Made by a program: the position numbers and the translations under genes. The notes under the pieces were generated by a model, which was given only the letters and a program-made list of their open reading frames with translations, made no database searches and was not told the DNA's origin. From positions 1 through 40,374 of the forward strand of contig CAZWTD010000009.1 in the NCBI GenBank assembly GCA_964637345.1: a stretch of 40,374 nt of DNA, written 5' to 3'. The DNA comes from CAZWTD01 sp964637345. GTDB lineage: Bacteria; Patescibacteriota; Patescibacteriia; HK-STAS-PATE-3. Positions 7,695 to 15,961 of the stretch are shown here, piece by piece; position 1 is the first letter of the stretch; each line of letters starts with the position of its first letter.

Positions 7695-9938
7695 ATGCCA
7701 TCCCAACTCGTCATCGTCGAATCCCCAACGAAAGCAAAAACCATCGGCCGATTCCTCGGTCGGGGCTTTACTGTGCTGTCGTCAATGGGTCATGTCCGCG
7801 ATCTCCCAAAGCACGAACTTGGGGTTGATGTTGAGCATGAATTCATCCCGCGCTACGTCATCCCTCGAAAGAATCAAAAAACCGTCACTGCCCTGAAAAA
7901 AGCAGCAGCCAAGGCAAACAGTGTCTACTTCGCAACTGATGAAGACCGCGAAGGAGAGGCGATTTCTTGGCACCTCGCTGAAGTCTTAAAGATCGACCCT
8001 GAAAAACTCAAACGGATCACCTTTCACGAAATCACCGAACGGGCCATTCAGGACGCGCTCGCTCATCCCCGCTCGCTCGACCAGCGGCTCGTGAACGCCC
8101 AACAGGCCCGCCGCATCCTCGACCGCCTTGTGGGCTATGAGCTTTCCCCTTTCCTCTGGAAAAAGGTAGCGAAGGGACTATCAGCTGGCCGAGTTCAATC
8201 GGTCGCGGTTCGCCTCATTGTTGAACGTGAACGGGAAATTCAGGCCTTCAAAGCTGAAGAATACTGGACGATCGAGGGGCTCTTCTCAACAGCGGACAAG
8301 GTGCAGTTCGAGGCCCACCTCTTAAAGACAAATGGCACTTCGCTTGAAAAGTTTTCAATCAAAACAACCGAGGAGGCGGAAGCCCTCGTCGAAAAAGCCC
8401 GAGCGTCTTCCTACGCGGTCGGACCGATCGAAAAAAAGAGCGTCCAAAAGAACCCGCTTGCGCCTTTTACAACCTCAACGCTCCAGCAGGAAGCAAACCG
8501 TAAGCTCGGCTTCTCGGCGCGTAAGGCGATGTTCGTCGCTCAGGGGCTCTACGAAGGCGTTGAGCTCGGTTCGGAAGGATCGGTCGGCTTAATTACCTAT
8601 ATGCGTACCGACTCGGTCAACCTCGCTCAAGAGTTCCAAACAGCGACTCAAGCATTTCTTGCGTCGAAGTTCGGGGCGGAGTATGCCACCGGGCCGCGGT
8701 CCTACAAAACGAAGAGCAAATCCGCGCAGGAGGCCCACGAGGCGATTCGTCCTACTTCCGTTGATCGAACGCCCGAGGAGCTCCGACCCTATCTGACACC
8801 GGACCAAATGAAGATCTATGACCTCATCTGGCGGCGCGCAGTCGCGTCCCAAATGCCCGCGGCGCAATTTGATGCTGTGACGGTGGATGTGAACTCTCAG
8901 GATAACGCCTTCACCTTCCGGGCGAATGGCTCAACCGTATCATTCGAAGGTTTTCTCAAAATCTATCCGGAAGCTTTGAATGAGACGCGCCTCCCCGAAC
9001 TCGCAACGGGACAAGCGTTGAACGCCGATTCAATTACCCCGAACCAGCACTTCACGCAGCCGCCCGCCCGCTATTCCGAAGCTGGGCTCGTGAAAGCTCT
9101 TGAAGAATACGGGATTGGACGGCCTTCAACCTACGCACCGACGATCGCAACGATCATCGACCGAAATTACGTTGAGAAAGAGGAGCGCCGCCTTAAACCT
9201 ACTGAACTTGCGATGCTCGTGAACGACGTTCTTGTCGAGCATTTCCCGACGATCGTCGACTACCAATTCACGGCAAAAATGGAAGATAGCCTCGATGCGA
9301 TCGCGGCCGGCGAGGAAGATTGGGGACCGATTATCTCAACCTTTTATCACCCCTTTCACACGAACCTTGAAACAAAGATGGAGCAGGTCTCGAAAAAGGA
9401 GCTGACCGAGACCGCAACCGATCAAGTCTGCGAAAAATGCGGAAAACCCATGGTGATTAAGCTGGGACGCTACGGAAAATTCCTCGCCTGTACCGGCTAC
9501 CCGGAGTGTAAGAACACCCGGCCGCTCAACGAAGATGGAAGCGTTGGCGCGAAGCCTGAAGCGGAGATAACAGACCAGGTCTGCGACAAATGCGGGAAGC
9601 CCATGGTCGTCAAATTCGGCCGCTACGGAAAATTCCTCGCCTGTACCGGCTACCCGGAGTGTAAGAACGTCAAAAACATCGAAGACAAGATTGGAGTAAC
9701 GTGCCCGCAGTGTAAGGAGGGAGAGCTTGTGGTTCGACGGAGTCGCTTCGGGAAATCCTTCTACAGCTGCAACCGCTACCCGGACTGCAAATTCGCTCTC
9801 TGGGCCAAACCGACGGGCGAGAAGTGCCCCGACTGCGGGAGCCTGCTTGTCCACGCCAAAGGCGGAGCAATGCGCTGTAGCAGCAAAACCTGCAAGTATC
9901 AGCGGGCGGCTGAGGGGGATTCTCCAGCCGAAGCCTAA
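7695..9938 (+). CDS. topA: DNA topoisomerase I (type IA)
   Basis: 747 residues from the ATG at 7695; a TTG two codons earlier is less likely. The enzyme relaxes negative supercoils by cutting one strand through a tyrosine. The Toprim domain starts at once (LVIVESPTKAKTIGRFLG, then DEDREGEAISWH). The catalytic Tyr is near residue 302 in GLITYMRTDS. The fold continues to about residue 560 and is followed by four zinc ribbons: two near-identical CxKCGKPM...CTGYPECK repeats, a CPQC...C-x-RYPDC ribbon and a CPDCG...CSSKTC ribbon. The first two ribbons share a perfect 48-bp DNA repeat, so they arose by recent duplication or are kept alike by conversion. Confidence 0.97.
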   Translation: MPSQLVIVESPTKAKTIGRFLGRGFTVLSSMGHVRDLPKHELGVDVEHEFIPRYVIPRKNQKTVTALKKAAAKANSVYFATDEDREGEAISWHLAEVLKIDPEKLKRITFHEITERAIQDALAHPRSLDQRLVNAQQARRILDRLVGYELSPFLWKKVAKGLSAGRVQSVAVRLIVEREREIQAFKAEEYWTIEGLFSTADKVQFEAHLLKTNGTSLEKFSIKTTEEAEALVEKARASSYAVGPIEKKSVQKNPLAPFTTSTLQQEANRKLGFSARKAMFVAQGLYEGVELGSEGSVGLITYMRTDSVNLAQEFQTATQAFLASKFGAEYATGPRSYKTKSKSAQEAHEAIRPTSVDRTPEELRPYLTPDQMKIYDLIWRRAVASQMPAAQFDAVTVDVNSQDNAFTFRANGSTVSFEGFLKIYPEALNETRLPELATGQALNADSITPNQHFTQPPARYSEAGLVKALEEYGIGRPSTYAPTIATIIDRNYVEKEERRLKPTELAMLVNDVLVEHFPTIVDYQFTAKMEDSLDAIAAGEEDWGPIISTFYHPFHTNLETKMEQVSKKELTETATDQVCEKCGKPMVIKLGRYGKFLACTGYPECKNTRPLNEDGSVGAKPEAEITDQVCDKCGKPMVVKFGRYGKFLACTGYPECKNVKNIEDKIGVTCPQCKEGELVVRRSRFGKSFYSCNRYPDCKFALWAKPTGEKCPDCGSLLVHAKGGAMRCSSKTCKYQRAAEGDSPAEA
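9468..9668 (+). repeat. 48-bp perfect direct repeat inside topA
   Basis: Positions 9468-9515 and 9621-9668 are identical over 48 bp. They encode the second half of zinc ribbons one and two (RYGKFLACTGYPECKN). The period is 153 nt, 51 codons, so the reading frame is kept. The flanks differ, including at synonymous sites. Confidence 0.9.
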
Positions 9939-9958
9939 GCGAGCAAAGCTTGCTTGGA

Positions 9959-9987
9959 TGGTCATTCGAGCGTCTTTCGGCTACACT
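9959..9987 (+). promoter_or_regulatory. promoter of rel, leaderless
   Basis: TGGTCA (9959-9964), a 17-nt spacer and TACACT (9982-9987). Only 7 nt separate the -10 box from the ATG at 9995, so transcription would begin on or beside the start codon. This argues against the TTG at 9950 as start. Confidence 0.5.
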
Positions 9988-9994
9988 CACCGAT

Positions 9995-11488
9995 ATGGTG
10001 GGCCGAACGACGCCTGAACAACGAAAAAGCGGAAAGGTTGGCCGAGAGTCCGTCGACGATCTCATCGCGCTTTTCTTAGCCCGTCATCCGGATGGGGATG
10101 CCGACCTTATTCGACTTGCCTATGAGTTTGGAGAACAGGCCCATCAAGGCCAAGTTCGAATCAACGGCGAGCCGGTATTTACCCACCCGGTTGCAACCGC
10201 AGTTCGACTTGCAAAGCTCGGCCTCGACGAAACAACAATTGCTGCCGCGCTCCTTCATGACGTCACAGAGGATGCCGGCGTTTCCGCGGAAAACCTTCGT
10301 CGAGAATTCGGAAAAGACATTGCCTTCCTCGTTGATGGGGTTACCAAGCTGGGACATATCAAATACCGAGGTCTCGAGCGATACGTCGAAAACGTTCGCC
10401 GCATGTTCATCGCGATGGCTGCTGACGTTCGCGTTATTCTCATTAAGCTTTCCGACCGTATCCATAACCTCGCGACGCTCGGCGCTCTTCCGGAAGCAAA
10501 ACGGCTCCGGATCGCGCGGGAATCCCTTGATATCTACGCGCCGATTGCGAATCGACTTGGAATTGGAGAACTGAAAGGAGAAATCGAAGATTTAGCCTTT
10601 CGCTACGTCGATCCGGACGCCTTTCGTAAACTCGAGGCCCAGTTGCAAGAGTACTACCCGCACGCTGAACGAGTTCTTCGCGCTGCCCAGCAAACAATCC
10701 GACGCCGCTTCGCAGACGAACAAATACCGATTATTAACTGCCACGGGCGGAAGAAACATCTCTACTCACTCTGGCGAAAACTTCAGCGACCCGAGGTGAA
10801 CGGCAACCTTGAAAGCGTCCATGACCTCGCTGCGCTCAGAATCGTCGTTCCAAATGTCGCGAGCTGCTACCAAGCGCTCGGGGTCATCCATCAACTCTGG
10901 CGACCACTCAAAGGAAGAATTAAAGATTATATTGCTCAGCCGAAACCAAATGGCTACCGATCGCTCCATACCACGGTATTCGGACCGCACGGTCGCATTA
11001 TGGAAATCCAAATTCGCGACGTTCGGATGCACGATGAAGCCGAATTCGGAATTGTCGCCCACTGGCACTATGCTGAATCTGGGAAACCCCGGTCCGGAGC
11101 GCGACTTCCTCAAGAGATGCTCGCCTGGACACAAGAGCTTACCAAATGGAAGCGAGAGTTCGAACATGACCACCGCTACCTCGAAGCCTTAAAGATTGAG
11201 GTATTTCAAAACCAAATTTTCGTCTTCACTCCGCGCGGTGATGTTGTTGAGTTGCCCGAAGAAGCGACGCCAATCGACTTCGCCTACCGAATTCACTCCG
11301 ACCTCGGAAACCGCTGTACCGGCGCACGAGTGAATGACCGGCTTGTCCCGCTCGAATCTCAGCTAAAAAGCGGCGATGTTGTCGAAATTCTTACCGAGAA
11401 AAGACGAAGAAAACCGAATTCGGACTGGCTTGAGGTAGTGAAAACCAGCGCTGCACGAGAGGCGATTCGCCGAAGTCTCAGGCGTTAA
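9995..11488 (+). CDS. rel: RelA/SpoT-family (p)ppGpp synthetase/hydrolase
   Basis: 497 residues from the ATG at 9995. The protein makes and breaks (p)ppGpp, the stringent response alarmone. The HD hydrolase domain has FTHPVA, LLHDVTEDAG (about 86) and SDRIHNLATL, all metal-binding positions present. The synthetase domain (about 265-365) has RIKDYIAQPKPNGYRSLHT and the EIQIRD and EFGIVAHWHY stretches. A TGS domain follows (about 400-465). The chain stops soon after TGS, so the helical, zinc-finger and ACT regulatory domains of full-length Rel (about 730 residues) are missing. Control by uncharged tRNA on the ribosome may therefore be altered. It converges on the next gene and their stop codons share TTAA. 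Confidence 0.93.
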   Translation: MVGRTTPEQRKSGKVGRESVDDLIALFLARHPDGDADLIRLAYEFGEQAHQGQVRINGEPVFTHPVATAVRLAKLGLDETTIAAALLHDVTEDAGVSAENLRREFGKDIAFLVDGVTKLGHIKYRGLERYVENVRRMFIAMAADVRVILIKLSDRIHNLATLGALPEAKRLRIARESLDIYAPIANRLGIGELKGEIEDLAFRYVDPDAFRKLEAQLQEYYPHAERVLRAAQQTIRRRFADEQIPIINCHGRKKHLYSLWRKLQRPEVNGNLESVHDLAALRIVVPNVASCYQALGVIHQLWRPLKGRIKDYIAQPKPNGYRSLHTTVFGPHGRIMEIQIRDVRMHDEAEFGIVAHWHYAESGKPRSGARLPQEMLAWTQELTKWKREFEHDHRYLEALKIEVFQNQIFVFTPRGDVVELPEEATPIDFAYRIHSDLGNRCTGARVNDRLVPLESQLKSGDVVEILTEKRRRKPNSDWLEVVKTSAAREAIRRSLRR

Positions 11489-13701
11489 GATCCGCCCTCA
11501 AGTCGTTTGATCCACTCGGTAATCGTTGGCGTATTCGGCCGCGCCTGATCAATCACCTTGAGGATTTCGAGCGCCTTGTCTTTTTCGTCCCGCGCCTCAT
11601 ACGTGCGAGCGAGTTCCAGCCGGACGGGAATCGACCCTGGGACAATTTCAATCGCTCGATTCAAGAGTCGAAGCGCCTCATCAGTGTTTTCATCTAAGCG
11701 TTCTTGCCGGGCCAGCTCATAGAGGAGGTCGGATTCATTCGGATACTCAATCGCGAGTTCCCGCATGATAATCTTTGCGGCTGCACGATCTCCGAGAATT
11801 TCGTGAGCGAGCGCCTGATGATACCGCGCGTCGAGATCGCCCGGCTTTAAGGTGAGCGCCTGACCAAAGTGGCGGAGAGCTGACTGAGCAAGATCTTTAT
11901 CAACGGTAACATCAGACTCACCTGTCGTTGATTGTGAGAGTAGTAATTCGGCCTTTCCGTACTCGACTCGATCGCGCGCTGAATTCGGCTCAACCGCGAT
12001 TAAACGCTCGTAGCGGGCGAGCATTGCCGGCGCCGCATCAGCGCGATACTTCGCGAGCTGACCGAAGAGCTGGATTGACCGCTCAAGCAAAGCCGGATTC
12101 TGGGAGTCAAACACTTCCGCTCGTTCAATCGACCGAAGAATCGAGTCGGTCGGCACTGACTGGCCGTTTGCTGTCTTCAGCTCAAGATCAGCCATTTCCT
12201 GCTCAGCCAGCTTCATGTGATACCCCGCATTCCAAGGATCAAGAGCAATCGCCCGCTCAATCTTCTCACGGACGTCGCTGAGCGGCTTCGTCGCAGTGAT
12301 TGCACGATTCGCAGAAGCTGCAGCGAGCGGGGCGGTCCAAACGCGTCCAATCCCGTACCAGCTCAACGCGAGTACGGCTACAGCCCCGACGAGCACAGCG
12401 CGTTGCCCCCGAAATCGTATTCCGTCTCCTTTCTTTACCACACGAGCATTCGCTACGGCTAAGCCAAGGGCAAACCAAAACACGATCGTCATCAGCATTG
12501 ATCCGGAGCCCAGTAACAGACTGATAATCACCCAAAGGAGAAGCCAGCCCTTCACAGAATCGGCGGACTCATTCTTTCGTTTTGCTGCATCTTGCTGGCG
12601 AGCAAAAAATGTCGTTCGTAATCCGATCAAAACAAGGCCGATAACGAGTAGGCTTCCAGCGATTCCATAGGTCGCAAACAGCTGCCAGAGACCGGAATCC
12701 GGACGGATGAAGCGAAGCTGACCGATTGAGAGCGCTTCAAACGAAGCTGGTCGATAACGTACAAAATCATAAAAGAAGGTTCCGGGACCACTCCCGAGGA
12801 CTGGAACTTTCTCAAGCGTATTCCATGTTATCGAGGCACTCATTGAACCCGGTAAGGTAAGGTCCGCATTTACAGGAAGCGTAATCCGGGAATGCAACGG
12901 AATGGCGAGAAAAACGAGCGCCGCTCCCCCTGCGATCCAAAGCCAAAGATTCCGCCTCCAGTCCTCTCGGCTGGTCCATGTTGCAAAGGTAAGCACGGCC
13001 ACGCCCCCGAGAAAAAGGAGGAGTGCTTTTGTCTGATCAACGAGAAGGGCAGCTACGAGAAGAAGTGCGAGCCCCCCATCAATAACCCGTCGCATCGCCG
13101 CTTGGGACACGGCACGACGCAGCAACCACAACGACAACCAGACAAGAGCGACATACATCCCAAACACCTCAGACGAACTTCCTGTTGGAAGAAAGCCTGA
13201 TCCCAAGTTGCTACCAGGAAAAATCGGCACGCCTCCGAGGCGCGCGATTACCAGAAGCGCAGTCAGCACCCCTGAGGCAGCGAACAACGCGAGATACCAA
13301 CGCTGGGCAGCCTGATCGGTTGTCTGGCGCAAAAGGAATACAAAAATAGCTGAAAAAAACAGTACGAGAAACGACTCGCTTTGCAGCCCAGACATGCCCC
13401 AGAGGCTCACATACGGCTGAAAGGACCAAAGCGATCCAAGTCCTCCAGCAGCAACAACAAAGGCCAGGGTCAGGTCAAAACGGTCAAATTGTGCCTGAAG
13501 TCGTCCGCTTTGAAAGGACCAGATGATCCAAGCAATAAATGCGATTGAGGTCCCGAGGCAGAGAAGCCAGGCCTTCGGAAGCTCCCAAGGTTCAGGGAAA
13601 GCCGTAAGATACAGAAGCGGAGCCAAGGCAATAACCGTTCCGAGACTGGCCCGAATCATAAGGAGGGGAATAGTGGAAGCAGGTCGTCGATGGAAAATCA
13701 T
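11485..13701 (-). CDS. multi-pass membrane protein, O-antigen ligase-like, with C-terminal TPR
   Basis: 738 residues. About the first 470 residues hold 10 or more hydrophobic helices in the pattern of the Wzy/WaaL O-antigen polymerase-ligase family, with a large polar loop around residues 290-340. The last 250 residues are tetratricopeptide repeats (for example ALRHFGQALTLKPGDLDARYHQALAHEILGD cut here into segments: LKPGDLDARYHQALAHEIL, and EALRLLNRAIEIVPGSI). Such proteins transfer or polymerise lipid-linked glycans or glycosylate surface proteins at the outer face of the membrane. It overlaps parB by 4 nt (ATGA) and is thus the third gene of the parA-parB operon, which is unusual. Family assignment is by topology and TPR tail, not by a catalytic motif. 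Confidence 0.7.
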   Translation of the reverse strand: MIFHRRPASTIPLLMIRASLGTVIALAPLLYLTAFPEPWELPKAWLLCLGTSIAFIAWIIWSFQSGRLQAQFDRFDLTLAFVVAAGGLGSLWSFQPYVSLWGMSGLQSESFLVLFFSAIFVFLLRQTTDQAAQRWYLALFAASGVLTALLVIARLGGVPIFPGSNLGSGFLPTGSSSEVFGMYVALVWLSLWLLRRAVSQAAMRRVIDGGLALLLVAALLVDQTKALLLFLGGVAVLTFATWTSREDWRRNLWLWIAGGAALVFLAIPLHSRITLPVNADLTLPGSMSASITWNTLEKVPVLGSGPGTFFYDFVRYRPASFEALSIGQLRFIRPDSGLWQLFATYGIAGSLLVIGLVLIGLRTTFFARQQDAAKRKNESADSVKGWLLLWVIISLLLGSGSMLMTIVFWFALGLAVANARVVKKGDGIRFRGQRAVLVGAVAVLALSWYGIGRVWTAPLAAASANRAITATKPLSDVREKIERAIALDPWNAGYHMKLAEQEMADLELKTANGQSVPTDSILRSIERAEVFDSQNPALLERSIQLFGQLAKYRADAAPAMLARYERLIAVEPNSARDRVEYGKAELLLSQSTTGESDVTVDKDLAQSALRHFGQALTLKPGDLDARYHQALAHEILGDRAAAKIIMRELAIEYPNESDLLYELARQERLDENTDEALRLLNRAIEIVPGSIPVRLELARTYEARDEKDKALEILKVIDQARPNTPTITEWIKRLEGGS

Positions 13702-14567
13702 GCTGAGATCGTACGAATAAGAGAATGAAGTTCGTCGTCTGAGTAGAAATCAATAGTAATCGTTCCGCGATCACCGTTCCGAGTGATTTTCACCCTTGTT
13801 TTGAGCGCATCACGAAGCTCATCTTCAAGCGCGCGAATTTCAGGATCCCCAGTCGGTCGAGCGGGTCGCTTCCCCGGAATGCTCCGGCTGGAATCCTCGC
13901 TCTTTCGAACCGTGAGATTCTCTTTCACAATCGTTCGCCAGAGCGCCAGCTGCTGACTCGGTTCAACCGCGCTTAAGATCACCTTGGCATGTCCCATGGT
14001 AATCCGACCATCGCGCAAGCTCTTCTGAATCTCGAGCGGAAGGTTCAGCAACCGAAGGGTATTTGCGACCGTGGCGCGATTTTTCCCAACCCGCTTCGCT
14101 ACTTCTTCCTGCGTAAGACCGAACTCGTCGACTAATACCCGAAAAGCTTCGGCCTCTTCAATGGGATTGAGGTCTTTGCGCTGGATATTCTCAATTAGGG
14201 CGAGTTCAAGCTTCGATTGGCGAGAGACGCTTCGAACAACTGCTGGAACCGTCTTCAGCCCCAAGGTTTTTGCCGCTCGAAAACGCCGTTCGCCAGCAAC
14301 CAGCTCAAATCGGCCGCTCGCGGCTTTTGTCACGATCAGTGGCTGAAGAATCCCGTGAATTTTAATTGATGCAATCAGCTCTTCCAGCGCCTGGTAATCA
14401 AAAGTTTGTCGTGGCTGGTGGGGATTCGGGTCAATTTGGAGAACCGGGATAGCCTCAATCAACTCGCCGCCGGTCGGCCGGCTGACCGGGACGCTTGGAG
14501 CAGGCGCAGATGTCGGTTTTTTGGGGATCAGGGCCGAGAGTCCGCGGCCAAGACTTGCTTCTTTCAT
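13698..14567 (-). CDS. parB: chromosome partitioning protein ParB
   Basis: 289 residues. ParB binds parS sites, loads CTP and slides to form the segregation complex moved by ParA. A short basic N-terminus (SLGRGLSALIPKK) typical of ParA-activating tails leads into the ParB N domain, with PNPHQPRQTF and the CTP-binding box LVAGERRFRAA. Next come ENIQRKDLNPIEEA and the helix-turn-helix LTQEEVAKRVGKNRATVAN. The C-terminal dimerisation part is at about 225-289. It overlaps parA and the downstream membrane gene by 4 nt each. I found no convincing parS in the window. Confidence 0.96.
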   Translation of the reverse strand: MKEASLGRGLSALIPKKPTSAPAPSVPVSRPTGGELIEAIPVLQIDPNPHQPRQTFDYQALEELIASIKIHGILQPLIVTKAASGRFELVAGERRFRAAKTLGLKTVPAVVRSVSRQSKLELALIENIQRKDLNPIEEAEAFRVLVDEFGLTQEEVAKRVGKNRATVANTLRLLNLPLEIQKSLRDGRITMGHAKVILSAVEPSQQLALWRTIVKENLTVRKSEDSSRSIPGKRPARPTGDPEIRALEDELRDALKTRVKITRNGDRGTITIDFYSDDELHSLIRTISA

Positions 14568-15331
14568 AGAATAGATTCACCGAGCAGTTCGCGAGTCAAA
14601 CGTTCGTAGGCTCGCGCTCCGCGTGAAGCGCGATCGTGTATGAGAATGGGCCGGCCATAGGACGGCGCCTCCGCGAGACGGACATTACGAGGAATGACTG
14701 ACCGAAAGATACGATTTGGAAAATGCCGATAAAGTTCTTGAAGGACTGCGTCAGAGAGATTATACCGGCTATCGTACATTGTGAGAACTGCGCCGAGAAT
14801 TTCGAGCTCCGGACGAAGCCCATCCTTCACAAGCTGAATTGTTTCGAGTAGTTGACCAAGTCCTTCCAGGGCGAGATATTCGCACTGGACAGGAATAAGA
14901 ACCTCCCGAGCGGCCGTCAAGCCGTTGATGGTCAGCATCCCGAGCGAGGGAGGATTATCAATAAGAATAAAATCATACTGGCCCTCAATCTGCGCCAGCG
15001 CTTGCTGAAGCTGAACCTCGCGGCCTTCGACATTCACAAGCTCAACATTCGCCCCGGCTAAAGAGGTTGTTGCTGGTGCAATGTGATACCGCTCGTGCGA
15101 GGTCGGGCGAACAATATCACTGAATGGCGTTGCTCCAAGGAGCGACTCGTACACCCCACGTTCGATATTCTGATGCTTCACACCGAGGCCGCTGGTGGCG
15201 TTCGCCTGAGGATCAAGATCAACAAGAAGAACTCGGCGCCCATAATGGGCGAGGTAAGCACCGAGATTAACGGCCGTCGTGGTCTTCCCGACTCCGCCTT
15301 TCTGATTCACGATCGAAATAATTCGAGCCAT
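14564..15331 (-). CDS. parA: chromosome partitioning ATPase ParA (Soj)
   Basis: 255 residues, the usual length of chromosomal Soj/ParA. The deviant Walker A motif KGGVGKTTTAVNL lies at about 10-22, Walker A' LLVDLDPQANAT at about 35-46 and Walker B FILIDNPPSLG at about 120-130. The protein binds DNA nonspecifically when ATP-bound and drives ParB-parS movement. First gene of an operon with parB and the membrane protein; 4-nt overlap with parB. The ATG at 15331 is preceded by TATACT with a leader of about 15 nt. Confidence 0.97.
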   Translation of the reverse strand: MARIISIVNQKGGVGKTTTAVNLGAYLAHYGRRVLLVDLDPQANATSGLGVKHQNIERGVYESLLGATPFSDIVRPTSHERYHIAPATTSLAGANVELVNVEGREVQLQQALAQIEGQYDFILIDNPPSLGMLTINGLTAAREVLIPVQCEYLALEGLGQLLETIQLVKDGLRPELEILGAVLTMYDSRYNLSDAVLQELYRHFPNRIFRSVIPRNVRLAEAPSYGRPILIHDRASRGARAYERLTRELLGESIL

Positions 15332-15352
15332 AGGTCGAGCGATTCGACCCTG

Positions 15353-15381
15353 AGTATACCATAGATTGCTCGGCCCGAGAA
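15353..15381 (-). promoter_or_regulatory. promoter of parAB
   Basis: On the minus strand a perfect-looking -10 box TATACT (15353-15358) with a weak -35 TTCTCG (15376-15381) at 17 nt. It points away from the tRNA-Leu promoter. Confidence 0.45.
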
Positions 15382-15391
15382 CGTGAAAACG

Positions 15392-15420
15392 TTGACAGTT
15401 TGGACGCCTTTCCGTACGAT
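15392..15420 (+). promoter_or_regulatory. promoter of tRNA-Leu
   Basis: TTGACA (15392-15397), a 17-nt spacer and TACGAT (15415-15420). The expected start near 15427 is about 5 nt upstream of the tRNA. Confidence 0.65.
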
Positions 15421-15431
15421 TGGCCTGCTAT

Positions 15432-15518
15432 GCCGCGGTGGCGGAACTGGCAGACGCACAGGACTCAAAATCCTGCGAGCGCAAGCTCATGAGAGTTCGA
15501 TTCTCTCCCGCGGCACCA
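15432..15518 (+). tRNA. tRNA-Leu (anticodon CAA)
   Basis: A class II tRNA of 87 nt with CCA encoded. The acceptor GCCGCGG pairs with CCGCGGC. The anticodon stem CAGGA/TCCTG carries loop CTCAAAA, giving CAA, which reads TTG. The long variable arm (CGAGCGCAAGCTCATGA) and T arm GAG-TTCGATT-CTC are as expected for Leu. Confidence 0.95.
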
Positions 15519-15623
15519 GAAGAATCCTGGGCCATGTCGGTTCCCCCGGACTTCCTACTCATTCGGGATGGATGATGATCCGGGGCGACCGGCGGTACCA
15601 AACCTAAAGCTCCACCGATAACA

Positions 15624-15645
15624 GAAAACCGAGGCTTCCCTCGGT
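15624..15645 (-). terminator. intrinsic terminator after the 98-residue protein gene
   Basis: On the minus strand the stem ACCGAGG/CCTCGGT with loop GAAG is followed by TTTTC. It sits 17 nt beyond the stop at 15662 and closes the operon that begins at 17164. Confidence 0.65.
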
Positions 15646-15661
15646 CTTCATTCGGTTGGTA

Positions 15662-15958
15662 TTAAGATGCGTTTGATTGAAGCTTCTTCCGAGCTTCATC
15701 AATACCTACTGCTTCCTCTAGTCGGGACTCCCGCTTCTTTAGTGCCCGAAGCGCGTCTATGGCATCGTCCAAGGTTGCCTCATACTCCCGGTTGATAGCA
15801 TTCATGACCTGAGTATAGAGTCCGGCTATCCTAAGATAACTCGCCCCTCGAAGGTCCGCTTCAGACAAAGCATTCACGTGTTCTTCTAATAGTTTTTTTG
15901 CTTCCTCCCACTTCCCTTCCTCAGTCAAGGCGTTGAAAGCTTTGAAGTTGAATTCCAT
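15662..15958 (-). CDS. small helical protein of unknown function
   Basis: 98 residues, rich in Glu, Ala, Lys and Leu, with no signal peptide or membrane segment. It looks like a bundle of four or five helices with a heptad-like pattern (EEAKKLLEEHVNAL, then DDAIDALRALKKRESRLEEA). This resembles TPR-like or four-helix folds, but no signature is clear. It lies 3 nt after the 400-residue gene on the same strand, so the two are very likely made together and may form a complex. I do not recognise the family. Confidence 0.7.
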   Translation of the reverse strand: MEFNFKAFNALTEEGKWEEAKKLLEEHVNALSEADLRGASYLRIAGLYTQVMNAINREYEATLDDAIDALRALKKRESRLEEAVGIDEARKKLQSNAS

Positions 15959-15961
15959 AAA

